The notes under the pieces: model-generated
Told to the model about the DNA's origin: nothing
What the model saw: only the letters and a program-made list of their open reading frames with translations
Databases searched by the model: none
Source of the DNA: Larimichthys crocea
Taxonomy: Eukaryota; Chordata; Actinopteri; Sciaenidae
Assembly (NCBI RefSeq): GCF_000972845.2
Contig: NC_040028.1
Location: forward strand, 10,238,038-10,302,037
DNA: 64,000 bases
Direction of reading: 5' to 3'
Made by a program: the position numbers and the translations under genes
In this document: one piece after another, positions 1-13,023 of the stretch
Position numbering within the stretch: the first letter of the stretch is position 1
Layout of the letters: every line of letters starts with the position of its first letter

Positions 1-1407
1 GGTTTCAAGGTCTAAAGCTGACTTTCTGTGCGTTGTATTTTTCTAACAACTTCTGTGGTCATATTTGACCTGTGTCGGATTGTTACAGCAGCACACCCGA
101 CGGCCAAACAGTGTTCAATTTAATCAAATAAAGAGGGAGATGAAGGGGGTTTTGTCCTTCTACTTTGGTCTAAAATCAAAGTTTTGCTGTCATCTCAGGA
201 AAGGATTTATCTCATAATAACTTGAAAGCGTTGCGTTGGTTCTTTTAACTATGAGAGTAACCTCCTGGAGCCGGAATAAGCAGCTCTGCATGTAAAAAAG
301 AGTCTTAGAGGGTGGCAGCACTGCCTGTTAAGCTACAGTCTGCCTAAAAAATAAACTTTCTCAAATGTATTTTTGACTATCCTCACTCAACAAACTTGGA
401 ACATGTTTATAGAAAAGATAGAAAATGTCCCAAGGAGTTAAAAAATAGAGAAAGTGGTGATGAACGAGTCAGCTTCCCCTCCGGAGTCTCTCTCTCTTTC
501 TCTCTCTCTCTCTTCTATCACTGCCCCTCTCTCAAACTAATTAGACTTGTCTGTAACCTCACTGTTCCTGCCCCGCTTTCAGTTTTCTTTGTCTAGCAGC
601 AACGCTTGATCCCATGGACCACAGCTTACTTCGCAAATGGGATTTCAACCCACCACAGAGATTTTTATTATTATTTTTAAACGCATTTCTAAAAAGAAGC
701 CTACTTTAATACAATGGAAACTAACATGGGGTAGGAGGCAGGACGTTTGAGGAGTGCAGAGAGCCGTGTGTGGCGTGTTAGAAAACATATAAATAAAGAA
801 AACATGCTATGCTTTCATTATGACTGGACTCTTTAGAGGACTTGTGTAACAGCTGGGAGTAAAGGGCAAATCTGTCAATGAATCCCCGTTTGGTTTTTCT
901 TTTCTAGTGCCTCTGAAGGCTTTCTCCTTCATCTCTCTGACTGATGTATTTTTAAGCTAAATCTAAAGCCAACATGAAAATGAGCACTGGTCTGCTCACA
1001 GTGTGTCACATAGTGCGGTACTGTGTTTCTTTTGAGATGAGTGTGTATAAAGCCCCCGCGCTTTCATAAACTGACCATCTCCCCCTCTTCCCATCAAAAC
1101 ATTTTTGTCTACACACCATTTCCCTTTCCATGTCTTGCCTCCACCATTTAAAGATGCATTGGACTGATGATAAATAGTTTTTGATGAATGTCTGTCTCCG
1201 TTTTGGTACACTCACATAAAAGAATTTCTGTTCTGTCCATATGGATTCAGGAGTTTCATTATTATATTGTTCAATATCTGTTCCTTTTTGACTGCGAGGG
1301 ACTATATGGTACCAAAGCTACCCATTCCAACAGTAAATTCACATTGATGACACTATTAATGGCAAAGTATGGAGCCATGCCAAATTTACACCTAAATATT
1401 TGAATAC
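1..1407. other. Unannotated AT-rich stretch
   Basis: No gene or recognisable transposon was found. It contains a CT-rich tract at about 484-516. Three pyrimidine-rich acceptor-like sites end near 594, 907 and 1839 (the last just past this stretch), but none opens into a recognisable coding exon; the best frame after 594 runs about 26 codons. Confidence 0.6.
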
Positions 1408-1595
1408 GGTAGGAGACCCCAGGGTAGTCCCAGACCACAATGGAGAGATTATATATGTAATTTGACTTGGGGACACCTTGGAATCCTGCAGGAGGAGTTG
1501 GAAAATATTATATGACATCTGAAACACCTTGCTGAGCCCGCTGCCACCGTGACCTGACCCTGGACAAGCAGCGGGAAATGGATGGATGGATGGAT
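1408..1595 (+). mobile_element. LINE 3' end (non-LTR retrotransposon remnant)
   Basis: The segment starts with a frame reading G-R-R-P-Q-G-S-P-R-P-Q-W-R-D-Y-I, matching the RGRPRxxWxDY motif found at the C-terminus of a common fish LINE open reading frame. It continues through a remnant of the LGIPQEELE-type segment, then in-frame stops. It ends with the sequence gacaagcagcgggaaatgg followed by four ATGG-type repeats, the usual 3' tail of this class. The motif and the tail are seen directly; assignment to a clade (L2, Rex1 or related) is not possible from this fragment. It is 5'-truncated and dead. Confidence 0.75.
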
Positions 1596-1886
1596 ATGCA
1601 TGAGCTTTTGACATTTATGATAAATCAACAGCTGAATTAATCGCAGTAAGCTGATTTTTGGCACTGATTCATAGAGTAAAACGCCCACCAGGAACTTTAA
1701 GTTAGTGCATTTCCTCGTCCACCATTGCTTTTCCTCTCAATCCATCTCTCATCCACTTACTGTAAGCAGAGGCTATGCGATTGTGGGTGAAAGGGCCTGC
1801 CAGTGGCCACTGATCCCATTACTGAACCTGTTTTTCTAGTGCACGGGTCAACTGGCTGTAGCAAGTGATGCAGGCAAAACAGAGGC

Positions 1887-1889
<3 letters not shown>

Positions 1890-1921
<32 letters not shown>
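1890..1921. repeat. (GT)16 microsatellite
   Basis: This is an uninterrupted dinucleotide run of about 32 bp. Confidence 0.97.
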
Positions 1922-1924
<3 letters not shown>

Positions 1925-3283
1925 ATGCATTCAACTGTGTATTTGAGGACACACACAGGCTGTTGTTACAAGTGTGTATACAATACATGGTTGTTTGTGT
2001 GTCCCAAAGATTAATGGGCTGTTTTGGTCCACCTTTGGTCAGGGCTAACATTAGAGAGCAGGCTACATATTATAGAAGCACTCCTGGCCAAAATAACAAC
2101 CCCTGTGTGTTGAGATACTGCTTTCTCATTCTGGTGATGGACTCTACAGGCCCGTCTTTGATAGGAGCCAGAGAGGGAGTGAGAGAGAGCAACAATGGAA
2201 GTAGAGATACAAAGAAAGAAATATTGACCAGAAAGGCACAAAGTCAAAGAGCAATAAAGAGCAAGAAACTGAGACTGAGTAAGATTCAAAGTGCAATAGG
2301 GAGAAGAAAACAGAAAAACAGAGAAATGTCCACCTCAAACCCTGTAATTTGTCTACTGAATGTTGCTAAGGAATTATAAATCTATCACAGGAAAGGCAAT
2401 GCTGAAACCAGCAGGATGCCACCGACACATAATGAACTGCCGATGGTAATAGAGACAGAGGCACAAACAGTGATCTGTACAAGAGTCACATTCATCCAAC
2501 CCAACCCCCACTTGGTTTTGGTACCAAAACGAAACATTTCCCCAGTCGATATCTGGGCCTCGAGGTGACAAAACTGTCCCCATTGTTCTGGCATTCAATA
2601 GTCTTTACTCAACACTCGCTTTGGGAAATGTTGTGGTTGAATGTGCCTTTATGTCCCTGTATGTCAACAGAGAGAACTGAGGCAAGGAGATTTAAGGAGA
2701 GTTTGAGGTAGTCACCAAAGAGGTATTTGTACAAGTGTTGCAGAATGCTGGTGATTTCATTCTAGAGTAGTGCACTTAAGTTACTTGAAAGACACATCTA
2801 TCTTTGGTTGCTCGATTTATCCCTGATGGACAGTGCACGCAACCCTGTACACAGGCTTACACACAAGTATTCACACTTCAATCTACTGTTCTTTTAGCCA
2901 GAAGGGGAGGATATGTTGCCAACATATAATTCTCCTCCCTCATCTCTACTCTCCTCTCCTCTCCACCATATCTATGTGGAATTCTTTTGAAGATGATAAA
3001 CTGCTATTTCTCGATTTGCCCTCTGAAAGACTTTTCCTATCTCACAGCTTTCTCCGGTCCAGTCAGACTAGCCATCATATCCATGCATGCAGAGATGTGC
3101 AGGCTGCACTGAGCCACAGCTCTGGCTGTAGGCAGTGTGGCTGGCTCTCCAACTAGCAACCAAGCTGTCAAGCTTGACCCTGCCAGAGTCACAGTCACTG
3201 TATCTTCACTTCAACCACTCTGTGGGAGAGAAAAAGAGGCTAAGGTAGGCTAAGGATGGTGGTCAGAGAAAACAAAAAAAACA

Positions 3284-3453
3284 AATATATATATATATAT
3301 ATATATTATATTTATATAATTTATAATATCGGTTTTTTGTTTTATATATATATATATATATCACATATATATAATATATATATATTATTATATATATATA
3401 TATATATATTATATATTATATATATAATATATCTATATATATATATATATATA
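3284..3453. repeat. AT-only compound repeat
   Basis: About 170 bp are almost exclusively A and T, made of several (TA)n runs of 8-30 bp. The rare interruptions include one 'tcgg', one 'ttttttg', one 'cac' and single C bases. The block is highly self-complementary. Confidence 0.95.
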
Positions 3454-4809
3454 GTGGATGTAAATCAACCAGATATTTACATTGACTAGTTTGATTTGAC
3501 TCATCTTTGCCATTTTCAAACACGTTATCACAGAAATCCCTCACGTCACTTTGGTCAAACAAGCTTGAAAATACTGCAAGTGATGATTACATTCTCCTGG
3601 TGTTAAGGCTAAGTTCATGTGGTGTCGAGGGAAAAGCTTAAATTACAAAAACATGTTGTTTACCTGTGATGTAATAATAATCAATAATAATCATATTGAT
3701 TAATTTAGTATTCAGTTGTAGTAGAAGGAATCAGAAGGTGACACATTCTGTCAACAAATGGACTGGCAAATGGATATTTATGAAACACACACACATACAA
3801 AATCTTTGCAGAATTAGTTACAGATTTTTTGTTTATCGCAAAACTAATTTCACACATTGTGTGCATTGATTCACAACTTCACTATTAGCATTTTTTTAGC
3901 TGCAGCTGAACATGAAAATGAGATTTTGCCTAAGGAAAAGAGTCCACTCCCACAGACAGGAATAACTCACCACATTTACTTGTTTCTATATTGTGTTTAT
4001 CTGTAGTATATGTGTGTCTGGTTATATGTATGTGTTTGTGCAGGTTATATATGCATATCCAATCATAAATATGCAATGTGCAGACACTAATGTGTGTGTA
4101 CTGTATATCTAGACCAATTTCCAAGCTTCAGTACACCTGTACTGTCCACTGCAGTCCAGTGGATTTATTTTTTTTCTTGACACTGTGTGTGAGAGGAACT
4201 CTGGCCATTTTAAGGCTTTAATGTTGTGGTGGAAATCAACACATAGGACATTTTTGGGGCAGGAAAGATTGGGTTGTGTGGTCAATAACTAACGTTTATA
4301 CTGTTGGTGATAAATGGAAGGCTGTCTGCAGGCAGCGACTTCATGGCCTGCTTCTTCATCACCTGTGGAGTCACAACAGATGCTGGTAGAGGCTGAGGCT
4401 GCACTGGTTTATAATACATGACTGACATGTCTTACCCCAGAACAGTTAAAACAGCCAACATTTCCTCCACACTGAGTCCAACTGTTGCAGCAAGAAGTGC
4501 AGTGACATTTCACAGTAGACTGGTAGAAGTTTAAATGAACTTTGACTTGTCTAAAGTTTTTTTTCTCTGCTAGGCACAGTTGACCTCTGTAGCTACAGTG
4601 TGCTGTTTAGTGAAAAGGGATTGCAGAGAAGCTGAAGAGAAACTTTTTTATGCCTTTATTTATAGCCAAACAAATAAAGGCAGTGATAGTGAAAGTTGGA
4701 GATGGACAAGATTTATCAAATAAATTGTGATTAGAGGTAAACAAACTATCATTGACAAACTATGATCAGGTTATTTTAAATTTAGCTGCAATGCCAAAGC
4801 ACCTAGATT

Positions 4810-4875
4810 TGGGGGCAGCAGTAGCTTAGTCTGTGGAAACTAGGGGTTTGGTTTCCCTTTAAGCCCCCACGCATA
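4810..4875 (+). mobile_element. tRNA-derived SINE head fragment
   Basis: The stretch gggggcagcagtagcttagt with the following pyrimidine-rich part and 'aagccccca' resembles the 5' tRNA-like head of a common fish SINE: an A-box-like TAGCTTAGTCTG, and a degraded B box where GGTTCAAGCCCC would be expected. The body and tail are missing or too diverged to see. Confidence 0.5.
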
Positions 4876-6020
4876 GACATCTCTCCATACATTAATGCCT
4901 GCGTATACTGTAGGTGCTTGTGCATGTGTAAATTTCAGGCCTGCGTGTAAATGTAATGCAAATAACAACAGAGTGAAAACAAATCATTCCCCCTTTAGGG
5001 ATAAATTAGTATGTATGTGTATATGTATATGTAAGTATGCCTTCTCCTTCCTCTAATGAAGATTGATGTAATAGTAACACTGGTTAAAGCCAACCAGCGT
5101 CACAGTCTGAATATGCATTTACATACTGTATGTAAGTTCATTTGGGCAAGGACATGACAGCTCTGTGTAGGATTGAGGTGTCAAAATTATAGCGAAAGAC
5201 AACACCATCACTGTCAGGCGTTCTGGAGCCAGCACTGACAAAAATAAAAGCCAGAAATCAGCGTGATTGACATCTTCCTAGAAACCACAGCTAAAAATGA
5301 TCTGGCGGAGAAGATAGATGAATTGGTGTCTCTGCTGTTCTAATGATCTCTTTGAGACCTACTGTAAATGAATTACAGGTCAAAGGTGCAGCACAATGTA
5401 GCATAAACATAAAGTCTGTAAACAGTGCTCCTACACTTTTTGTGATGCTGGCCAACTGAACATCTTGTAGCAGCACTGTCTAAACCCACTTCACACCCAT
5501 GAAGATTTCTAAATGCAGCTTTGCCAAGTTGTCACTGGACATTCACTTCATACGGATGCTCTAGACTGCAGTTAGATGTTTTGGTTTTCTATTTCCTTAC
5601 ACACCAGGAACTGGGTCTTTAGGAGGTCAAATAAAAAAAATAATGTGGTAAACATGTGAAATATAACAAACTTTTCTTATTCCCTCACTCAGTTCACATC
5701 AGAGACATTTTAGCTACTTCCTGACCTTCATTACAGCCAATCTCCCCTTTCCTCTCATCTTCTCTCTTCCCTGTATCTCCCATTGCTATCCATGACTTAG
5801 GCAATTAGAATCACATTTTCACATTTAAAAAGGAGTTTAAGATGCAGCAGACTGAGTAAAAAGGGGCAAATGCACTTCTAGTAGGCAGACAGACAGTAAG
5901 ACTGGCAATCCCTCTTATCACCATCTGAGGCAAAGTGGGTAGCCAGGTTGAGATGAGGTCACACATGTTCTATAGCCCATCCATGGGGCCCTGGCTCTGC
6001 CTCATGGCGCTAACAGTGGG

Positions 6021-6050
6021 ACACACACATACACACACACACACACATAC
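6021..6050. repeat. (CA)n microsatellite, interrupted
   Basis: This is an ACACACAT-type run of about 30 bp with two CAT interruptions. Confidence 0.9.
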
Positions 6051-6784
6051 TTGCAGGAACTGGCAGCTCAGAGGAATGCTCTCATTCGGCACAGGGGCAA
6101 CGGAAGTCTGTCAGAATGAAGCTGAGCTGTGCGTTGATGTAACTACCACAGAGCTGGCAGTTTTTCGGGGTTGCCAGTTCAGTCCCAAACAAACAGACAC
6201 AAACATAGGGAAAAAAAGTTTATAGGCACTGCTATTCAGATTTTCTTGTATGAAAAATTACAATTTCTAGCTATTCAGCTCACACTGATATAATTCAATG
6301 CACATAGAAATAAGATATCATACAGGTTTGCATTTATTTATAAATTCTCCTGTTTCGAGTCTCTATTCACGTCACTCCTCCACCCACAAATGTTCATTGG
6401 AATGGGAACGGGAAGCCAAATAGAGATGCACTGATTGACAAAACCACATCTTGGGCCTTAAATGAGAGTTTATGTGTGCATGGCGGGCATATTTACAGAT
6501 GTTAATAAATAGCCTTAGGGGAGAGATGGGGCACCGGAGAGATAGAGTCAGCAGAGTGGAAGGTAGTGGAGAAATAAACTTTATGGAAATGGTGGACCAG
6601 TGGAGACCCCCTGACTACAAGCTGCATAATGCAACAAAAGAAGGGGATGATGTTTGTGTCAGAGTACTTTCTAATATTCATACGTTACACTTTCCAACTT
6701 AATTGGAATCTGTCAGGGCGCATTGGCCGTGAGTGGCATCACAGCAGCAGCTGGGCTGTTTCCCCACAGCTGATGAGATGCAAT

Positions 6785-6851
6785 AAAAGGAGAGAGAAAG
6801 AGAAAGAGAGAGAGAAAGGGAAGAGGGGGAGAGAGGAGAGAGAGAGGGAAG
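6785..6851. repeat. Purine-only GA-rich tract
   Basis: These are 67 consecutive purines made of GA and GAAA/GGGA units. Confidence 0.9.
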
Positions 6852-8876
6852 TGGATTGCAGGGCGCCGAATGAAATGCAATTCAGAGTCAATGGGAGTCA
6901 AAAACACATTACTGCAAGCATGGCTAGAGTAAACCTGTAAAAGGAAGATTGTTTAAGACAAATACTTCCGCCTTTCCAAACTCAACTGTTCCCTCTGGGG
7001 TCTGTCTCTCTGCCATCATGTTTATCTGTTTGTCTATTTATCTGGATCTCACACACAAACGTGCATACACATACACACCCATGCATAGGGTTATACACTA
7101 ACTACAGCTGGTCTAGTACTGAATTTTAGAGGCAAATATAGATCACAAAATAATATGGATATATCAGGATATATGTTTTTTTGTCAGTGATTCAGGTATC
7201 CAGTGTTATAAGACTATATCTAAATGACCTCAACACAATTTCTATACAGCAATTTCCTGTTACTTATTAGCCTAGTGTATGCAGATACCAATGTATGTGA
7301 GAGCATCTGTGAGCTAAGCTAAAATCCATATCGTCTTGATATGTATGTATGTACCTCACCATTAAGCCACACACACAGAGGGGGGCATACATTAAGAATA
7401 ACCTGACAACGCATATAAAAAATGTAAAAGTCAAGTTTGTTATCATATCAGTGAACTCTAACTAACTTCATATGAATGACTCCTCACACACATGCTCAAC
7501 AAAAAGGACAATATTAGTGTCAGAAATCACATGATATACTGTATATACAAACAACACTCGGCCCTCACACCGCTCTACATTAGCACTGTACAATGGTGGA
7601 CAAATTCTGTGACACAAAAATAGGAATAAAAGAGCAAAAGCCTATAAGCTCCAGCTGTGCAACTTAAATGTGCCATAAATTGTGCTGCTGAAAACATGAC
7701 GCTCTTGAGTGTTGGCAAGAAGAGAAGTGGTCTAGTCTGAACTACAATACTGTATGTGCTGTACCTAAATTTAGTGACATTACTCACTAAATGGACAACA
7801 CTCACGTAGCACTTATAAACTGAGAACCAAACAAAAAATGTTTTATGCCTGACATTCACCCACATGCGCACACACACAGTGGACCTGCCATGCAAGGCAC
7901 TAGCCTGCTCACTTGGGAGCATTCTGGCGTTCAGTGCCTTGGACAAGTCTGCCAACCCACAGAGCATGGGTGATTATGTGAATGGAGAAAATGTACAGAG
8001 TTGTTGCTTGTCATCTAGGCTCTGACTTCCTTGCTGTCAACAAAGAAGCACCAAGCTCAGCACAGCAGGGGGAGCAACGATAATAACTTGCCCTCTCAGG
8101 GAACGCAGACTCAGGGCCTGCTGGTGGATGATGGGGTGGAAGTGGGGCTCAGAACAGCAGCCTAGTTTTGATGTGAGTGTTGTGGCAGCAGCAGCATAAT
8201 GACGATTTACATACAAGATTAATATTATGTGTTGGGTATAGGTTGCAGTGAGAGGAGAATGTGAGTGTAATGAAAACTCATAATAAAAGCTAGGTTTTTT
8301 AAGTATTGCGTCACAGCTTGGTTCTGTATCAGGCCACTTTCTAAACATGAAAACACCAAAAACATGTTCCAATCCCCTTACCTTTGGATGTTTAATGGAG
8401 AGTTAGCAAAAGAGAAAAAGAGGGAGAGAGGGGGAGAAATTAGTGCATTCTTGAATGAGAAGCCAAGTTCTCCCCAGAAAGTGAATAGTAATTAAGTCTT
8501 TTGCAGGAAATGTGTCCACAATTGCAGGACAACTCATCATTCCAGGGAATTTTACCAATAATAGGCTCAGTTGGCATGAGACTGGCAGTAATTTAGGTCA
8601 TTTAGTCTAAATCAGTTTGCAAATTGTTAAGAGAACAAAGTTGGGTACAGACACATTTTGATCATACTGATGTTTTTACTGACATAAAATACAGAGCCAT
8701 AAAATAGAGTTGGAGTTACTGTGGAATATGCAATGTTACTCTCAACAAATGATGTGCTGTAAAATGTTCAATTATAGCTTAAACCCTTATTTCAACAATG
8801 GAGAGGGTCATGCTTTCACTGGAGTGTCTACTGCTTCACTCCTGGACATCCATGGTGGCTGGTCTGTCTTGAAAGT

Positions 8877-9320
8877 AGGGCTGCCACAAACGATTATTTT
8901 GATAGTCGATTAATCACCAATTATTTTTTCGATTAGTCGACTAATCGGATCATATGTAAATTGACTGTCCCGGAGAGGGGCGGAAGGGCGGGCACTGTAA
9001 AGCTCGCGGACGGAGCCGTGAGCCACCTTCGCCCCCTTTCCATGCCGACCCAGAGCCACCGCGGAGGAAATGTGCCTGGCGGAGGCCAGCCAGCGCCGGG
9101 GAGAGGTCCCACGAGGAGAGCCGATTACCACTACTACTGCACATGTACGTAGGGGTGTGTGTGTGTGTGACAGAAAGGCAGACGTGGCAGTGGAAGCTGC
9201 AGCCGCAGTTTCGAGAGAAAAGCAAAGTAAAAAAAAAAAAAACAATGCGTCGACTACTTAATTAGTTGTCGACGATTTTGTTCGCCGACATAATCGTGAC
9301 TCATCGACGAATTATTGCAA
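8877..9320. mobile_element. hAT-like non-autonomous element (MITE-like)
   Basis: The left end starts agggctgccacaaacgatta and carries alternating TCGATTAATC and GATTAGTCGAC motifs, including a perfect 18-bp palindrome at 8930-8947. The right end carries the matching TTGTCGACGATTTTG, CATAATCGTGAC and TCATCGACGAATTATTGCA. Such TCGATTAAT-rich ends are typical of hAT-type elements abundant in fish. The 270-bp interior (about 8970-9230) is strikingly GC- and CpG-rich compared with the flanks and encodes no recognisable transposase. The right terminus is diverged (TTGCAaagac instead of a TTGCAGCCCT-type end), and an 8-bp target duplication is not clear. Confidence 0.7.
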
Positions 9321-10207
9321 AGACAGTAGGAGCAGATACAATAACATGTATCTGTCTTACAATTTTTCAGTATCCCAGTGATTTGATTTGTTTTATAATT
9401 ATGACTGTGCCATCTATCCACAGACTGCTTTTTTCTGTTTTACTTAGTGACTTCTTGTGTTTTCACAATACCCTTTCATAATCCCCAGAGAACAGCTGAG
9501 AGCTAGTGGCTGTTACTAAAGTTATCTCAGTCTCTTGTATGATACATTTCTTTTTGCAAGCTCTTTGAATACCAGTTCAAAATGGGGACTCTTCTTTTTT
9601 ATTACAAGGGACACATCGCCCATTTGTTTAATGTTTTTTTGTGCAAATGCCAATGTGCTGAAACACTAATAAGAGGTGAAAATGAGACAACAGCTAGATG
9701 AAAACACACTCACACATACAGAATCCCCCTACACATATACATATGGTCACACCCACGCATCCATAGCCAAAATCAAGTTCAGCAACATATGCACACAAAC
9801 AAAGCACATAGCTGGGAACATCTGGAGCTGAAGTCGATTGGAAGTCAAACCACAACGCTGGCTGTGAACCAAAGCAGAAGGCGACAGATCTAGGCAATCA
9901 CAGCTATCTCCATCATTGGCTCACTCTGCTTCCCTAAACCCTCCACCTCCCAAATTCACCACAATGACTTTGAGAAAAAATCACAGGCTCTCCACCAGCG
10001 CTGCAGGGTGCAGGAAGTTCAGGACCAAAGTCAGACCAATGACATTGATAAGTGAAACTAATTTAGAATTTTAACTTTTATGGCACATAAAGCAGTGCAT
10101 GCTGAAACAATGCATAACATGTCTTTTAACTGTGTGATTTATTATAATAATACATATTTGATTGTATTATTGAGTCACAGTAGGTGTGGTGGTCTCCATT
10201 TGTTCTG

Positions 10208-10270
<63 letters not shown>

Positions 10271-12306
10271 AAAGTACTACATGCATTAGCAAGACTGGAG
10301 TATGATTGTAGTAAATGTCACGCAGAGTAGAGGGCAAAAATAGCTTGTGTGGCCCATAGCTACATGGTTATTATTCCTCTCACCCTCCACCTTGTGTCCT
10401 CCCCTTTCCTTCCTCTTCCGTCACTCAAAAAGCTATAATGTACAATACAGCAGAAACGACATTAAAGGAAACATACATACACATATGAGATAAGACAGAG
10501 CGCAGAGGCGTCAGTAAACTTCAGTTTACAGCCTTATCATTTAAAATGTCTTACTCAGTGAAAGCCTTAAAGATATGACTGCACTGTCAGCTCTTTCTGG
10601 TTGACATTTAATAGAGGTTTCCCTCCCACAAGAATTAAAGCCACACATGAGGGAAAATAGCAAGAAGGAGTTTAACACACCTGGAAAAATCTCACCACCT
10701 AGAACCTTAAGACACTGTTCAAAACTCTAAATAAATTCTAAATCTTCTGAAAATCAACATTCATGGAACATGGAAAAGAGAGATTTACTTTAATTAACTG
10801 ACATGCAGTATTTTGAGATTTTTTTTTTTAACATATAAATTGTTAATTCATATTGATAATGCTAAATACATGTACATCAGTTACTGGTAGTTACTGGTTG
10901 TCTCCACCATGTAAATAAGCCATTAATGTTTAAATCATCTGTATTTATCTTTTACTGTGGGAATATTAAATATTCTAACTACATAGGTATTAATGGATGA
11001 TAGAGTAATAAAAACAACTGTATTGACATAAAATTGTCAATAGGCAGCAACATATATATTTCTTTAGATATCCACTTGCCACTTGTTTCAACCACTCAGT
11101 TCTTGTTTAAGAGCACTAGTATTCTGAATACATATTTTCTTAGTTTAATTCTATTGGGATTTTTGCCTGGAGAATAAGTTCTACTTGAAGTTTTAGCTTT
11201 TTTCTCGAAGATACTTTCCAATAGCTCCCAATTCTCCAGCCAACAAAAATAACTCATCTTATCAGCACATTTATTTTTCCACCCTTTTACCAACATTTAG
11301 AATTTACGTGGAGTACTGGATGCATTGGTTTGACTTAGGGGGGGCACAGCATGTATTCCTTGCCATGGCAAAAGGTTGTGCTAATGCATTCACTCAGAAG
11401 ATCATTGATAGAGAAGACAGCAGAGAGATGTGGATTATCTGCTTTTAGAAAGATGTTCTGATCATTTAATGGCCCCTTTGCTGATGGAGGACATAGCCAA
11501 ATGGCCAGAAGAATATCGCCTGAAAAGACATGCAGGTCTTTCAGAGGCTGTTGCCATGACATTATCATGGAAAACATGGTTGCACAATGTAAGGGATGAA
11601 AAGATTCTGTTTTGATAGGATTTGATTTTTTTCAAGGATATGATGTCATGTTGTCCAAGGTGTGGTTGGCCTCATTGCTCTCCTGTTGAGAGTGAGTAAT
11701 CCTTCAGGCTGAAAACAAGACCCAGATGTCCCAATTGGAGCAACAGATCGATGAATTAAAAGGCTTATCGGACACCAAAACACCACACATCTGTTCATAA
11801 TATTACAAGGATGTTACTGGTCTACTGGTAAATCAATCATCATGATGATGATGAAGTAAATAATAGAAATACACAATGTACCATTCTACCAGGGACATGC
11901 ACTTGCACATAACTGATTAGCAAGTGCACTTTGCCAGGTAACACGGCATTGTGTTCCAACAAACAGTGTTTTTTCAGGCAGTGATAATGTCATTCCACTT
12001 CTGCCCTTTTGCTTCGAGGGACATGGGTGGAAGTGTCTCACTATCGAGCAAACCAGTTCAGCCCCACAAACAGGAAGGAAGGAAAACCATGGGGCAGAGG
12101 GGGATGGCAACAGAGGAAAGGGCCTCTGTGTAACCACCCAGCAGGTAATTTCTCACATCCTTTTCATCCTGCAAAAAGCGAGCAGCAGTGGTGTTGGTGT
12201 GGGTCCAATGTGGCAATCATGCTATGTCACTGGCTACAGACAAAGCCATCCACAGCTCCTTGAATAATTCTCTTTGTTAAGGAAGCAAAACGACATTGTA
12301 CATAAT
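9321..12306. other. Unique AT-rich stretch
   Basis: Apart from the (GA)n at 10211-10263 nothing was recognised. A 35-codon frame at about 11693-11800 contains a glutamine/leucine-rich, coiled-coil-like run (SQLEQQIDELKGL), but it is too short to assign. Confidence 0.55.
10211..10263. repeat. (GA)26 microsatellite
   Basis: This is an uninterrupted AG dinucleotide run of about 52 bp. Confidence 0.97.
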
Positions 12307-12702
12307 AAGTGGGCACTTGATCCAAGTATGTGGACACCCGGGTATTACATCCATATGTAATGTCTTTTTCCAAGGCTATGAGCCTTAATGCTGCTATAAC
12401 AGCCTCCACTCTTCTGGGATGTCTTAGCATAAGATTTCAGTCACAAGAGCATCGGTAAGGTCAGGAACTAATATGGGATAATAAGGTCTGGCTCAGTAAA
12501 AAAATAATCACAGAGGTGTTCAATGGGGTTGAGGTCAGGTCCCTGTGCCAGTCAAGTTCTTTAAAAGCAAACTGGGAAAACCTTTTCTTCATGCATTGAC
12601 CTGGCATTGTGTACAAGGGCATTGTCATGTTCCTTCCCCAGTGTTGCCACAAAACCTGATGCTTTCTAAAGGGTTGTCCGCATACTTTTGGCCATGTAGT
12701 GA
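12307..12702 (-). mobile_element. Tc1-like DNA transposon, internally deleted
   Basis: The right end reads gttgtccgcatacttttggc then catgtagtg, the reverse complement of the fish Tc1-type terminal repeat CACTATATGGCCAAAAGTAT. The left end keeps AAGTATGTGGACACCC, though its outermost bases are degraded. On the minus strand 12515-12540 encodes PDLNPIEH, the signature around the second acidic residue of Tc1 transposases. Next to the left end lies the C-terminal part, which specifies a frame corresponding to the 'LPRRVEAVI' region (minus strand, near 12400-12430). The element is about 400 bp against roughly 1.2-1.6 kb for the family, so most of the transposase is deleted and it has stops. The flanking TA duplication is not preserved. 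Confidence 0.85.
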
Positions 12703-13023
12703 ATGTAAAGGATCATCCATATGAAACATGCAAATCAGAGGGTATTTGGTTCAGACCAAATCTGGCGCTGTGGTGAAAACTATGTGCGAGATACAATATA
12801 ACATTTATAAAGTAAGGAGAATGTCAATAATATAGTTCAAACTCGAAAGAAAAAACATTATATTAGAAACAGAAGAAAAAAAAAACAATTGAAAAACAGC
12901 GATGCCCCCAAAGGTACAGTTTGCCTACACAGGTTGATAGAGACAACTTTGGGCTGGCTGACAAAAATATGTTTATGTCTCCCACGACAGTTCTCTCACG
13001 CAGCTATTTTTCTCCTGTGTCAG

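Larger units (their letters stand above)
1596..4809. other. Unique sequence with (GT)n and AT block
   Basis: Apart from the microsatellite at 1890-1921 and the AT-only block at 3284-3453 listed separately, nothing was recognised. A 161-codon frame runs from within the GT repeat (1894) to 2379 but has no domain, and I do not call it a gene. Confidence 0.6.
4876..8876. other. Unique sequence with short repeats
   Basis: No gene was recognised. It contains (CA)n at 6021-6050 and a 67-bp purine run at 6785-6851. A conserved-element-like patch with CpGs lies around 6700-6790, and a CTCF-like motif lies at 8061-8075. Confidence 0.55.

Noticed and set aside
1894..2379. 161-codon open frame, the longest in the window
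   Set aside because: It begins in a GT microsatellite, has no recognisable domain, shows a low-complexity Lys/Arg-rich end from GA-rich DNA, and this length is compatible with chance over six frames.
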